From positions 1 through 46,874 of the forward strand of contig JANXYK010000034.1 in the NCBI GenBank assembly GCA_025350055.1: a DNA stretch of 46,874 nt. Reading direction: 5' to 3'. This document shows, piece by piece, positions 16,903 to 24,444 of the stretch. This DNA is from Gammaproteobacteria bacterium. Lineage in GTDB: Bacteria; Pseudomonadota; Gammaproteobacteria; Steroidobacterales; Steroidobacteraceae. The first letter of the stretch is position 1. Each line of letters opens with the position of its first letter. The position numbers were made by a program, and so were the translations under genes. The notes below the pieces were generated by a model that saw only the letters and a list, made by a program, of their open reading frames with translations, made no database searches and had not been told where the DNA came from.

Positions 16903-17475
16903 TCAGGCGCCGAAGGCGAGGTCGGCCTGGGGCTGATCTGCGACTCTCGCCCCTTCGATGCGCAGCATGCGCAGCTTGGTGTTGACGCCACCATGCGCGG
17001 AAAATCCACCCGCTCGCCCACCCGCGGCCATCACCCGATGACAGGGCACGATGATCGGCAGCGCGTTGCGCGCCATCACGCTGCCCACCGCACGCGCGGC
17101 GCCGGGCTGGCCAAGCTTCGCGGCCAGCTCACCGTAAGTCAGGGTCTGGCCCGCAGGAATCGCCCGCGCCGCCTCGCACACGCGCCGATGGAATTCGGTG
17201 GCGTCGCCGTAGTCGAGCGCCAGTGACCCAAGCTCCCGCGACTTGCCGTTCAGCAGCCGCAGGATCGCGCTGATCGCGCGCTTGATCACTGGCGGCGGCG
17301 GGGCACTGCGCGCCCGCGGTGCCTTGCGCAGCAGGCGCGCACGCGTAGCGGCACTGGTTGCTTCCGGCAGCTGCACCGCACAGATGCCGCGCGCATTCCA
17401 GGCCAGGCCGCACTCGCCGATGGGTGTGGCGAACAGCGTGTAGCAGGTATCGACTGCGGACCTGGTGGTGGGCAT
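16903..17475 (-). CDS. ogt: Methylated-DNA-protein-cysteine methyltransferase (Ogt/AGT)
   Basis: Suicide DNA-repair protein that takes the methyl group from O6-methylguanine or O4-methylthymine onto its own cysteine. The active site IIVPCHRVMAAGG lies near residues 141-153, preceded by the DNA-binding helix LTYGELAAKLGQPGAARAVG and the asparagine hinge (ARNALP). Length is 190 residues, close to E. coli Ogt plus a basic Arg/Pro-rich insertion (KAPRARSAPPPP) near residue 51. It follows the TauE gene by 12 bases and is the last gene of a four-gene minus-strand operon. Confidence 0.92.
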   Translation of the reverse strand: MPTTRSAVDTCYTLFATPIGECGLAWNARGICAVQLPEATSAATRARLLRKAPRARSAPPPPVIKRAISAILRLLNGKSRELGSLALDYGDATEFHRRVCEAARAIPAGQTLTYGELAAKLGQPGAARAVGSVMARNALPIIVPCHRVMAAGGRAGGFSAHGGVNTKLRMLRIEGARVADQPQADLAFGA

Positions 17476-17487
17476 GCGGCTATTTTC

Positions 17488-18252
17488 TCACGTGCCCGTG
17501 CCGTTGTGCAGCCGGTAGAAATACCAGGCGGCCAGTGCCAGCCCCAGCACCACCACGATGCGTCGCAGGCTCTCCGGGCGCACACGCTGTGCCAGCCTGC
17601 CGCCGATGAAGCCACCGACCAGTGCGTTGGCGGCCAGCACGACGATGAGCGACCAGTCCACCGGAGCGCGCGCCACGAACAACAGCACCGCGCCGCCATT
17701 CGCGGCCAGGGCCAACGCCTGCTTCAGTGCGTTGAGCCGCGTGAAAGCATCGCTGTAGGCCAGGCCGAGTACCGCCAGCAGGATCACGCTGACGCCGGCA
17801 CCGAAGTAGCCCGCATAGATCGCGGCCAGCAGCAGTGGCAGCATCAGGGCGACAGCTGAGCTTCGCGACTGCGCCGCGCCCTCGCGGCCTGCCAGCCAGC
17901 CGCGCACCCTGTTCTGCACGGCGAGCGCCAGGCTGGCCAGCAGGATCAGCCACGGCACCAGTTGGCCGAACGCGCGCTCACCCGTGTGCAGCAGCAGCCA
18001 GCCGCCGGCGCCGCCGCCCACCAGCGCCGCGGGTGCCAGCAACAACAGCCGCGAGCGCTGCGTGCGCAGTGCCTCGCGCTGCGCATACGCGGCGCCGAGG
18101 TACCCCGGGCATAGCGCCACGCTGCAATGCAGGTTGGCGCTCACCGCCGGGAGCCCGAGCGCCAGCAATGCCGGGTACAGCAACAGCGTGCCACCGCCCG
18201 CCATCGCGTTGAGCGCGCCAGCGGCCAGCGCGGCCGCGGCGGCAATCACCAC
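17488..18252 (-). CDS. TauE/SafE-family membrane exporter
   Basis: Integral membrane protein of 254 residues with about eight hydrophobic segments. The family's repeated signature is visible near the N-terminus (AGALNAMAGGGTLLLYPALL) and at the start of the second half (YAGYFGAGVSVILLAVLG). TauE/SafE proteins export sulfite, sulfoacetate or other organosulfur anions; the substrate here is unknown. The gene starts with GTG and overlaps the glutathione S-transferase stop by seven bases. This points to an operon, and possibly a shared role in sulfur compound handling. Confidence 0.88.
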   Translation of the reverse strand: MVIAAAAALAAGALNAMAGGGTLLLYPALLALGLPAVSANLHCSVALCPGYLGAAYAQREALRTQRSRLLLLAPAALVGGGAGGWLLLHTGERAFGQLVPWLILLASLALAVQNRVRGWLAGREGAAQSRSSAVALMLPLLLAAIYAGYFGAGVSVILLAVLGLAYSDAFTRLNALKQALALAANGGAVLLFVARAPVDWSLIVVLAANALVGGFIGGRLAQRVRPESLRRIVVVLGLALAAWYFYRLHNGTGT

Positions 18253-18875
18253 TCGGTCAGGCCTTCGAGTTCGTAGAGCCGGCGCCAGCTCGCCCGTGCG
18301 CGCACCAGATCAGCCAGGCGTTTGAGTGAGGGCCACTCAAGTGCGGTGCGTGGCATGTTGCGCGACCAGCGCATCAGCATCGTGACCAGCAGGTCGGCGC
18401 CGGAGAATTCCGCGCCCAGCAGGTAAGGCCCCGCGGCGCTGAGCCTGGCATCGAGACGCGTCCACACGGCTTCGATGCGCGCCTGGAGCGCGGCACGCAC
18501 TGGCGGCGGATGTTCGGCGGCACCGAGGTCTGCGGGATAGAACCAGTAACGATAGGTCGCGGCCAGCGAGTTGCTGAGGTTCACGACACATTGGAGAAAA
18601 TCATCATGCGCCGCCGTGCCGCGCGGCGGCGCCAGTTTCGCCTCGGGATGCCGATCAACCAGCATCAGCAGGATGGCCGCCGATTCGACATGGGCGCGCC
18701 CGTCGTACATCAGCGTGGGTACTACGCCCTGCGGGTTGAGTCGCAGATACTCGCTGCTGCGCTGCGCGCCACTCTTGAAGTCGACCAGCTCAAGTCGGTA
18801 AGGCGCGCCGATCTCGAGCAACGCGAGGTGGACCACCATGCTCGCGGTGCCGGGGGAATAGTAGAGCGTGTACAT
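18246..18875 (-). CDS. Glutathione S-transferase family protein
   Basis: A 209-residue cytosolic GST. The N-terminal thioredoxin-like domain begins MYTLYYSPGTASMVVHLAL, with the catalytic Ser/Tyr region replaced as in bacterial beta-type and related GSTs. The cis-proline region lies in LNPQGVVPTLMYDG, and the glutathione-contact motif HVESAAILLML follows. The C-terminal helical domain holds LGAEFSGADLLVTMLMRW, the N-capping motif. It starts seven bases after the VOC gene and overlaps the TauE gene, so it belongs to the VOC-GST-TauE-Ogt transcript. Confidence 0.9.
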   Translation of the reverse strand: MYTLYYSPGTASMVVHLALLEIGAPYRLELVDFKSGAQRSSEYLRLNPQGVVPTLMYDGRAHVESAAILLMLVDRHPEAKLAPPRGTAAHDDFLQCVVNLSNSLAATYRYWFYPADLGAAEHPPPVRAALQARIEAVWTRLDARLSAAGPYLLGAEFSGADLLVTMLMRWSRNMPRTALEWPSLKRLADLVRARASWRRLYELEGLTEW

Positions 18876-18882
18876 GACCGCC

Positions 18883-19248
18883 TCAGCCTACATTGGCCGC
18901 ATCGAAATGCGGATTCTCGACGATGCCAAGCCGGTTGCCGAAAGGGTCGAGCACGGCTGCGACGCGGATGCCCTCGCCCACATCGTTCACCGGCTCGAGT
19001 GCGGTAGCGCCGAGGGCCAGCAGCCGCTGCCAGGCGCTGTCGGCATTGGCCACTCCCCACAGCGGTTGCGGCCCCTGGCTGCCGGGCACGCCATCGGGCA
19101 GGAGCCCCAGCTCGAACCCGCCGACCGCGAAGCCCACGTAGAACGGCTTGTCGAAGTAGGGCGCGATGCCGAGCAGTTGCTGATACCAGTCCCTGGCGCG
19201 TGCCAGGTCGGGGACCGGATAGATGGCGGTACGCAATCCGAGCAGCAT
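18883..19248 (-). CDS. VOC-family (glyoxalase-like) protein
   Basis: A 121-residue single-module vicinal oxygen chelate protein with two beta-alpha-beta-beta-beta units. The first begins LRTAIYPVPDLARARDWYQQLLG, and the second holds GVANADSAWQRLLALGATAL followed by the metal-ligand strand VAAVLDPFGNRLGIVEN. Such proteins act in glyoxalase, dioxygenase or antibiotic-binding roles; the substrate is not evident. It is the first gene of the four-gene minus-strand operon and is divergent from argR, sharing the 157-base region that contains the ARG-like boxes. Confidence 0.85.
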   Translation of the reverse strand: MLLGLRTAIYPVPDLARARDWYQQLLGIAPYFDKPFYVGFAVGGFELGLLPDGVPGSQGPQPLWGVANADSAWQRLLALGATALEPVNDVGEGIRVAAVLDPFGNRLGIVENPHFDAANVG

Positions 19249-19353
19249 GGTTGTGGCCTCGGTATGGAAGCGGCGAGGCGGGGATTGAACACCGCAGCCG
19301 CGGGCCGGTCAATGCCGGCCGGGCACACTGCCACCGCCAGCTGCCCGTCGAAC

Positions 19354-19382
19354 TTGACCGTTTGTGCATTTTTATGCAAACT
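19354..19382 (+). promoter_or_regulatory. Putative argR-operon promoter
   Basis: TTGACC at 19354-19359 is a strong -35 candidate; 17 bases later CAAACT (19377-19382) is a weaker -10. The two ARG-like boxes cover the spacer, the -10 and the region just after it, which would allow repression by occlusion. Confidence 0.45.
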
Positions 19383-19401
19383 GCGCGCATATTTATGCAG
19401 A
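19363..19401. promoter_or_regulatory. Tandem ARG-box-like operator for ArgR
   Basis: Box 1 has the perfect palindromic core TGCATTTTTATGCA at 19365-19378. Box 2 has the core CGCATATTTATGCA at 19386-19399. Their cores are offset by exactly 21 bases, which equals two 18-base boxes separated by 3 bases, the arrangement used by E. coli ArgR. The half-site is GCAT rather than the E. coli GAAT. Box 2 ends four bases before the argR ATG, so autoregulation and control of the whole arg operon are likely. Confidence 0.7.
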
Positions 19402-19405
19402 GGCG

Positions 19406-19861
19406 ATGATGCTCCATGACAATCACCTGCAGGTCAGGCGCGATGCCATCCTGGGTCTGCTGCGCGGCGGCGCGGTGCGGCGCCAGGCCGAACTGACCCA
19501 GCTGCTGCGCCGCAAGGGCTTTGCGGTCACGCAGTCTTCCGTGAGCCGCGACCTGCGCGAGCTGGGCGTGCTAAAGGCCAGCGGCCGCTACCTGCCCCCT
19601 GCCAGCGAGAGCGCTCATGCCAACGGCAACTTCGGCGCGCTGGCGCAGTTCGTGCGCTCGGTGAAGCCGGCTGGTGCCTCGCTCACGGTGATCCGCACCA
19701 GCATTGGCACGGCGCAGAGCGTTGCGGTCGCCATCGACAAGGCCGAGTGGCCCGAGGTGGTCGGCACGATCTCGGGCGATGACACGATCTTCGTCGCCAC
19801 CCCGGCGGCACGCGCCCAGCAACGCCTGCTGGCGCGGCTGCGCGAACTGTTCGGAATCTGA
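19406..19861 (+). CDS. argR: Arginine repressor ArgR
   Basis: Arginine-sensing transcription factor, 151 residues. An N-terminal winged helix (VRRDAILGLLRGGAVRRQAE, then VTQSSVSRDLRELGVLK at about 41-57) is followed by the C-terminal hexamerisation and arginine-binding domain. That domain contains the conserved GTAQSVAVAID segment and GDDTIFVATP, where the two aspartates normally contact L-arginine. ATG 19406 follows AGAGGCG; the longer frame back to 19364 would translate through the operator. It is the first gene of the arginine operon, five bases from argG. Confidence 0.93.
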   Translation: MMLHDNHLQVRRDAILGLLRGGAVRRQAELTQLLRRKGFAVTQSSVSRDLRELGVLKASGRYLPPASESAHANGNFGALAQFVRSVKPAGASLTVIRTSIGTAQSVAVAIDKAEWPEVVGTISGDDTIFVATPAARAQQRLLARLRELFGI

Positions 19862-19865
19862 AGCC

Positions 19866-21143
19866 ATGTCCAAGCCAGTTGAACCGGGCGCCATGCCCAT
19901 CGTGCTTGCCTATTCAGGCGGTCTCGACACTTCGTTCCTCGTTCCCTGGGTGGCCGAGCAGTACCACCGGCCGGTGATCACGGTCACGGTCGATACCGGC
20001 GGCATCGATGCCCAGGCGGCTGAAACACTGCGCGAGCGCGCGCTGAGCCTGGGCGCCATCGCCCATCACCAGGTCGATGCACGCGCCGACTACTTCGAGC
20101 AGGTGCTGCGTTTCCTGATCATGGGCAACGTGCGTCGCGGCCAGCTCTACCCGCTGTGCGTCGGTGCCGAGCGCGTGATGCAGGCACAGACCATCGCCCA
20201 CATGGCGCGCAAGTTGGGCACCAGTTCCATTGCGCATGGCTGCACCGCCGCGGGCAATGACCAGGTGCGCTTCGAGGTCGCGCTGCGCACGCTGGCGCCC
20301 GATCTCGAGATCATCGCGCCGGTGCGCGATCGCGCCTTCAAGCGCCAGGAAGAACTCGAGTACCTGCAGCAGCGCAAGCTGCCGGTGCCGCCTTATGGCG
20401 CCGCCTACTCCACCAATCGCGGCCTCTGGGGCGTGACCATCGGTGGCACCGAGACTCTGACCTCGCAGGGCAGCATTCCCGAGAACGCCTGGGTGCTCTC
20501 GAAGGGCGCCTTCGACCAGCCGGCACTGCCGCAACATCACACGCTGCGCTTCGAGCGCGGGCGCCCGGTGGGCCTCGATGGCAAGGCGTTGTCGCCGGTC
20601 GCGCTGATCGAGCGACTCGAGACACTGGCTGCGCCTTTCGGCATCGGCCGCGGCATCCACCTGGGCGATACCATCATCGGCACCAAGGGCCGCGTGGCCT
20701 TCGAGGCGCCGGCGGCCGAGGTGCTGCTGAGCGCGCATCGCGAGCTGGAGAAACTGGTGCTCACCGCACGCCAGCAGCGCATCAAGGAAAGCGTGGCCCA
20801 GCCCTATGGCGACTGGGTGCACGAGGGGCAGCTGCTGGATCCGGTGTGCCGCGACATCGAGGCCCTGCTGGTCAGTTCGCAGGAGCGCGTCACTGGCGAT
20901 GTGCATGTGCTGCTGCGGCCCGGCAGCGTCTTCATCGAGGGCGTGGAATCGCCCTACTCGCTGATGGCCGCATCCAAGGGTGTCTACGGTGAATCCGCGG
21001 GCGAGTGGACGCCCACCGATGCGCTCGGCTTCTCGAAGATCGTGGCGCTCACCGGCATATTCCATGCGCGCGCCGGCGAACTGGCGGCGAAGGCCGCCGC
21101 CCCTCCTGCAACTTCAGCCGCTACGGAGCAGCCCGGTCAATGA
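19866..21143 (+). CDS. argG: Argininosuccinate synthase
   Basis: Joins citrulline and aspartate with ATP to make argininosuccinate, the penultimate step of arginine synthesis. The N-type PP-loop AYSGGLDTSF is at residues 15-24. Further family stretches include AHGCTAAGNDQVRFEV and the C-terminal EWTPTDALGFSKI. Length is 425 residues, within the family range, with an Ala/Pro-rich tail. The four-base ATGA overlap with the next gene shows they are translated together. The order argR-argG-X-argC is unlike the E. coli scattered genes. Confidence 0.93.
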   Translation: MSKPVEPGAMPIVLAYSGGLDTSFLVPWVAEQYHRPVITVTVDTGGIDAQAAETLRERALSLGAIAHHQVDARADYFEQVLRFLIMGNVRRGQLYPLCVGAERVMQAQTIAHMARKLGTSSIAHGCTAAGNDQVRFEVALRTLAPDLEIIAPVRDRAFKRQEELEYLQQRKLPVPPYGAAYSTNRGLWGVTIGGTETLTSQGSIPENAWVLSKGAFDQPALPQHHTLRFERGRPVGLDGKALSPVALIERLETLAAPFGIGRGIHLGDTIIGTKGRVAFEAPAAEVLLSAHRELEKLVLTARQQRIKESVAQPYGDWVHEGQLLDPVCRDIEALLVSSQERVTGDVHVLLRPGSVFIEGVESPYSLMAASKGVYGESAGEWTPTDALGFSKIVALTGIFHARAGELAAKAAAPPATSAATEQPGQ

Positions 21144-22219
21144 AAAGCGTAGTCGTCGACAAGATCGCTTCCATCACGCAGGCCTGCGCTCTCGCCCACG
21201 AGCTGCGCATCAACGATGAGATCCCCGCCGAGGAAGGCGTGGTGGTGGTCGCCGAGATCCTCAACAACAAATCGACCTATAACACGCTCGAGCTTACCAG
21301 CGGACGCATGGCCAAGGTGGCGCGCGGCGATGTGGTGGTCGGCGCACTCGGGCCGCGCAAGGCGTTGTTCGGTTACTCGGGCCACGTGCCCGAGTCGCTC
21401 AAGCCTGGCGATGTGATCCAGATGCTGAACATCGGCGGCGTGATGGGCATCTGCGATTCGGCCACGCCCGACAAGGGCAAACCCTTCGACTGCCGCGTGC
21501 TGGGCGTGGTGCTGCAGTTTCCGTACCTGGGCGAGCGCATCGGTGTGCCCGCGCGCGTGGGCTATCGCCGTCTCGATCTCGAAGCCACGCTCGATGCGCG
21601 CGGCGTGCCCATCGTGGCGCTGGCGGGCACCTGCATGGAAGCGGGCAAGACCGCAGCCGCCGCCGCGATCGTCTCGCGCATGCGCCATCGCGGGCTGGTG
21701 GTCGATGCCTTCAAGGCCACGGGCGTTTCGCTGCGGCGTGACATCATGGCCTTCGAAGATGCCGGCGCGCGCAAATCGATGATCTTCACGGATCTCGGCG
21801 TGGTGACTACTTCGCCGCGTACCGGTCCTGCGCTCACGCGCACCATGCTCACGGATCTCGCCGCGGGCAAACCCGATGTGATCGTGTTCGAGCTGGGCGA
21901 TGGCCTGCTCGGCACCTACGGCGTCGATGCCATTCTCGATTGCGAGGACATCCGCCGCGCACTCACCGGCGTGGTGCTCTCGGCCAACGATCCGGTCGCG
22001 GCCTGGGGCGGCGTCAAGCTGCTGCGCGAGCGCTTCAAGGTCGACCCCTGCATGGTCACGGGCCCCGCCACCGACAACCAGGTAGGCGTCGACATCATCC
22101 GTCAGCAGATGAATGTCGCGGCCTGCAATGCCATCAGCAATCCGGCGGTACTCGGCGATGCGATCATCAAGGCCGTTGGTCTCGAATCTCGCGCCGCTGC
22201 GGCCGTCGCCAGCGAGTAG
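21140..22219 (+). CDS. DUF1611/DgcN-like P-loop protein in the arginine operon
   Basis: A 359-residue protein between argG and argC, joined to argG by an ATGA overlap. Residues 162-171 are a P-loop-like AGTCMEAGKT, followed by MRHRGLVVDAFKATGVSLRR. This matches the pattern GTxCxxGK, then MRxRGxxxDxxATG, of DUF1611 proteins as I remember them. A later stretch, DVIVFELGDGLLGTYGVDAIL, fits the same fold. DUF1611 member DgcN is reported, from memory, to N-acetylate glutamate. The N-terminal 150 residues are not recognised. The operon lacks any known N-acetylglutamate synthase, so this gene is a candidate for that step. The homology is moderate and the function is inferred. Confidence 0.55.
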   Translation: MKSVVVDKIASITQACALAHELRINDEIPAEEGVVVVAEILNNKSTYNTLELTSGRMAKVARGDVVVGALGPRKALFGYSGHVPESLKPGDVIQMLNIGGVMGICDSATPDKGKPFDCRVLGVVLQFPYLGERIGVPARVGYRRLDLEATLDARGVPIVALAGTCMEAGKTAAAAAIVSRMRHRGLVVDAFKATGVSLRRDIMAFEDAGARKSMIFTDLGVVTTSPRTGPALTRTMLTDLAAGKPDVIVFELGDGLLGTYGVDAILDCEDIRRALTGVVLSANDPVAAWGGVKLLRERFKVDPCMVTGPATDNQVGVDIIRQQMNVAACNAISNPAVLGDAIIKAVGLESRAAAAVASE

Positions 22220-22239
22220 CGTTTGAGAGCGCACAGCAC

Positions 22240-23298
22240 TTGAGCAAAGTACCCACCATCGTGCTCGGCGGCACCGGCTACGTGGCCGGCGAACTGCTGC
22301 GCCTGATCGCTCTGCACCCGCAGCTGGCGCTGGCCGGCATCATGTCGGATGGCAGCGCGGGTGAAGCTGTGGCCACAGCCTTTCCGCATCTGGCCAGCGT
22401 CTATCGTGGCGTGCATTTCAAATCGCAGGCTGAGATCGAGCAGCTGCTCAAGCAACACCGTCAACCGGCCTTGCTGGCCGCGGCGCCGCACGGCGTCTCG
22501 GCCGCGCTGATCGACCAGCTGCTTAACGCTGCCGAGCAGGCCGGCAACGCGCCGCGGATCGTGGATATCTCCGCCGATTTCCGCTTTGCGAGCGCCAGCG
22601 CCTACGAAGCAGTCTACAAGCATCCGCACGGCGCACCCGCGCGGCTGGCACAATTCAGCTGCGCGCTGCCCGAGCACCTGGCGACGCTCAAGACACCGCA
22701 TGTGGCACATCCGGGTTGCCTCTCGAGTGCCACGCTGCTCGCGGCCGTGCCCCTGCTGGCACTCAACCTCATCGAGCCGCAGCTGTTCGTCGCCGCGATC
22801 ACCGGCAGCACCGGTTCGGGGCGCAAGCCCAGCGAAGGCACCCACCACCCCACGCGCCACAGCGACCTGTACGCCTACAGCGCGCTCGCGCATCGGCACG
22901 CGCCCGAGATCGCGGCCTGCGCGCACAGCGCCAGCGGCGTCGCGGCAAATTTCGCCTTCGTGCCGCACTCAGGCCCGTTCGCGCGCGGCATCCACGCGAC
23001 CGTGCAGGCAGTGCTGAAGAGACCGCTGGACAGCGCCGCACTCAACGCACAACTGCGCGACTATTACACGCACGCACCCTTCGTGCAGGTGAGCGAGCGC
23101 GCGCCGCGCGTCAAGGAGATCGTTGCCAGCAACTACGCGCGGCTCAGCGTCGCCAGCGACGGGCGCACGGTGGTGGTGATGAGTGTGCTCGACAATCTCA
23201 CCAAGGGCGCAGCGGGCGGCGCGGTGCAATGGCTGAACCGCCTGCTGGGGTTTGCCGAAGACACCGGCCTCACGGCACCGGCAGCGGGCTGGACATGA
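22240..23298 (+). CDS. argC: N-acetyl-gamma-glutamyl-phosphate reductase (N-acyl type)
   Basis: NADPH-dependent reductase that turns N-acyl-glutamyl phosphate into the semialdehyde, 352 residues. The nucleotide-binding loop VLGGTGYVAGELLRL opens the protein, the catalytic cysteine is Cys160 in HPGCLSSAT, and GSTGSGRKPSEGTHHP follows, as expected for the family. The start is taken as TTG at 22240 because no ATG or GTG lies upstream of the Rossmann motif without crossing a stop; a GAGAG stands about 12 bases before it. It overlaps argD by four bases (ATGA). Confidence 0.9.
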   Translation: MSKVPTIVLGGTGYVAGELLRLIALHPQLALAGIMSDGSAGEAVATAFPHLASVYRGVHFKSQAEIEQLLKQHRQPALLAAAPHGVSAALIDQLLNAAEQAGNAPRIVDISADFRFASASAYEAVYKHPHGAPARLAQFSCALPEHLATLKTPHVAHPGCLSSATLLAAVPLLALNLIEPQLFVAAITGSTGSGRKPSEGTHHPTRHSDLYAYSALAHRHAPEIAACAHSASGVAANFAFVPHSGPFARGIHATVQAVLKRPLDSAALNAQLRDYYTHAPFVQVSERAPRVKEIVASNYARLSVASDGRTVVVMSVLDNLTKGAAGGAVQWLNRLLGFAEDTGLTAPAAGWT

Positions 23299-24437
23299 AC
23301 GCGGCCCGCGATTTCCTCGCGCCTGTGTTTGCGCAATATCCACTGGAGGTGAGCTCTGGCGAGGGCGTGTGGCTGCACACCGCCTCGGGTCGCCGGGTAC
23401 TCGATCTCTACGGTGGCCATGCCGTGGCCGCGCTGGGTTACGGCCATCCGGGCTGGACCCGCGCGCTAGCCGAGCAGGCGCAGACACTGAATTTCCAGAG
23501 CAACGCGGTGCCGCTCGAAGTGCGCGCCCGCGCCGCCGCGCGCCTGATCGAATTCTCGCGCCTCGATTTCAACAGCGTGTTCTTCGTGAACTCCGGCGCC
23601 GAGGCCAACGAGAACGCGCTCAAGATGGCCTTCACGATCACCGGCCGCAGCGAAGTGGTTGCGCTCGAGCACAGCTTCCACGGCCGCACCGCCGCGGCCG
23701 GCGCGCTCACCTGGGGCGCCGCCGGCAAGTGGTACGGCCTGCCGCGTACGCCTTTCGATGTGCGCTTCATCGCGCGTCGCGATCTGTCCGCGCTCAACGC
23801 GATCAGCGAACGCACCGCGGCGGTTGTCGTCGAGCCAGTGCAGGGCGTGGGCGGCGCCTTCGATCTGGGCGCCGAGTATCTCGCCGCACTGCGTCGCCGC
23901 TGCAATGAGACCGGCGCGCAGCTGGTCTTCGATGAAGTGCAATGCGGCATGGGTCGCACGGGCGAGCCCTTCGCCGCCAATCTCTATGGCGTGCAGCCCG
24001 ACATGCTCACCACCGCCAAGGCACTGGGCAATGGCTTCCCCGTGGCCGTGCTGATGATGACGCCGCGCGTCGCCAGCGCGGTCAAGCTCGACGCGCTCGG
24101 TACCACTTTTGGTGGCGGCCCGATGGCCTGCGCCGTGGTCTGCGCCGTGATCGATGCGATCGAATCCGAAGATCTGCTCGCGAACGTGCGGCGCGTGAGC
24201 GCGTGCATCCGCGAGCGCTGCCTGGTGGGTCCGGTGCATGGCTTCCAGGGCGCGGGGTTTCTTGCCGGCCTGATCTGCTCGCGACCCGCGAAAGACATCC
24301 AGCGCGCGCTGCTCGAGCGCGACATCCTCACCGGCACCAGCGGCGATCCGCAGGTGTTGCGCCTGCTGCCGCCCTTCATCCTGCGCGAATCCGAGGTCGA
24401 GCTGCTGCGCAGTGCGCTGCTCGATATCGGGCCCTGA
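23295..24437 (+). CDS. argD: N-acylornithine aminotransferase (class III PLP enzyme)
   Basis: PLP-dependent transaminase that makes N-acylornithine from the semialdehyde with glutamate as amino donor, 380 residues. The phosphate-binding FFVNSGAEANENALK, the ring-stacking HSFHGRT, the PLP-contacting aspartate in VFDEVQCGMGRTG (D213) and the Schiff-base lysine K242 in TTAKALGNGFPVA are all present. ATG 23295 overlaps the argC stop; the frame before it is the shadow of argC. Whether the acyl group is acetyl or succinyl cannot be read from this enzyme. Confidence 0.92.
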   Translation: MNAARDFLAPVFAQYPLEVSSGEGVWLHTASGRRVLDLYGGHAVAALGYGHPGWTRALAEQAQTLNFQSNAVPLEVRARAAARLIEFSRLDFNSVFFVNSGAEANENALKMAFTITGRSEVVALEHSFHGRTAAAGALTWGAAGKWYGLPRTPFDVRFIARRDLSALNAISERTAAVVVEPVQGVGGAFDLGAEYLAALRRRCNETGAQLVFDEVQCGMGRTGEPFAANLYGVQPDMLTTAKALGNGFPVAVLMMTPRVASAVKLDALGTTFGGGPMACAVVCAVIDAIESEDLLANVRRVSACIRERCLVGPVHGFQGAGFLAGLICSRPAKDIQRALLERDILTGTSGDPQVLRLLPPFILRESEVELLRSALLDIGP

Positions 24438-24444
24438 AGCCGTT

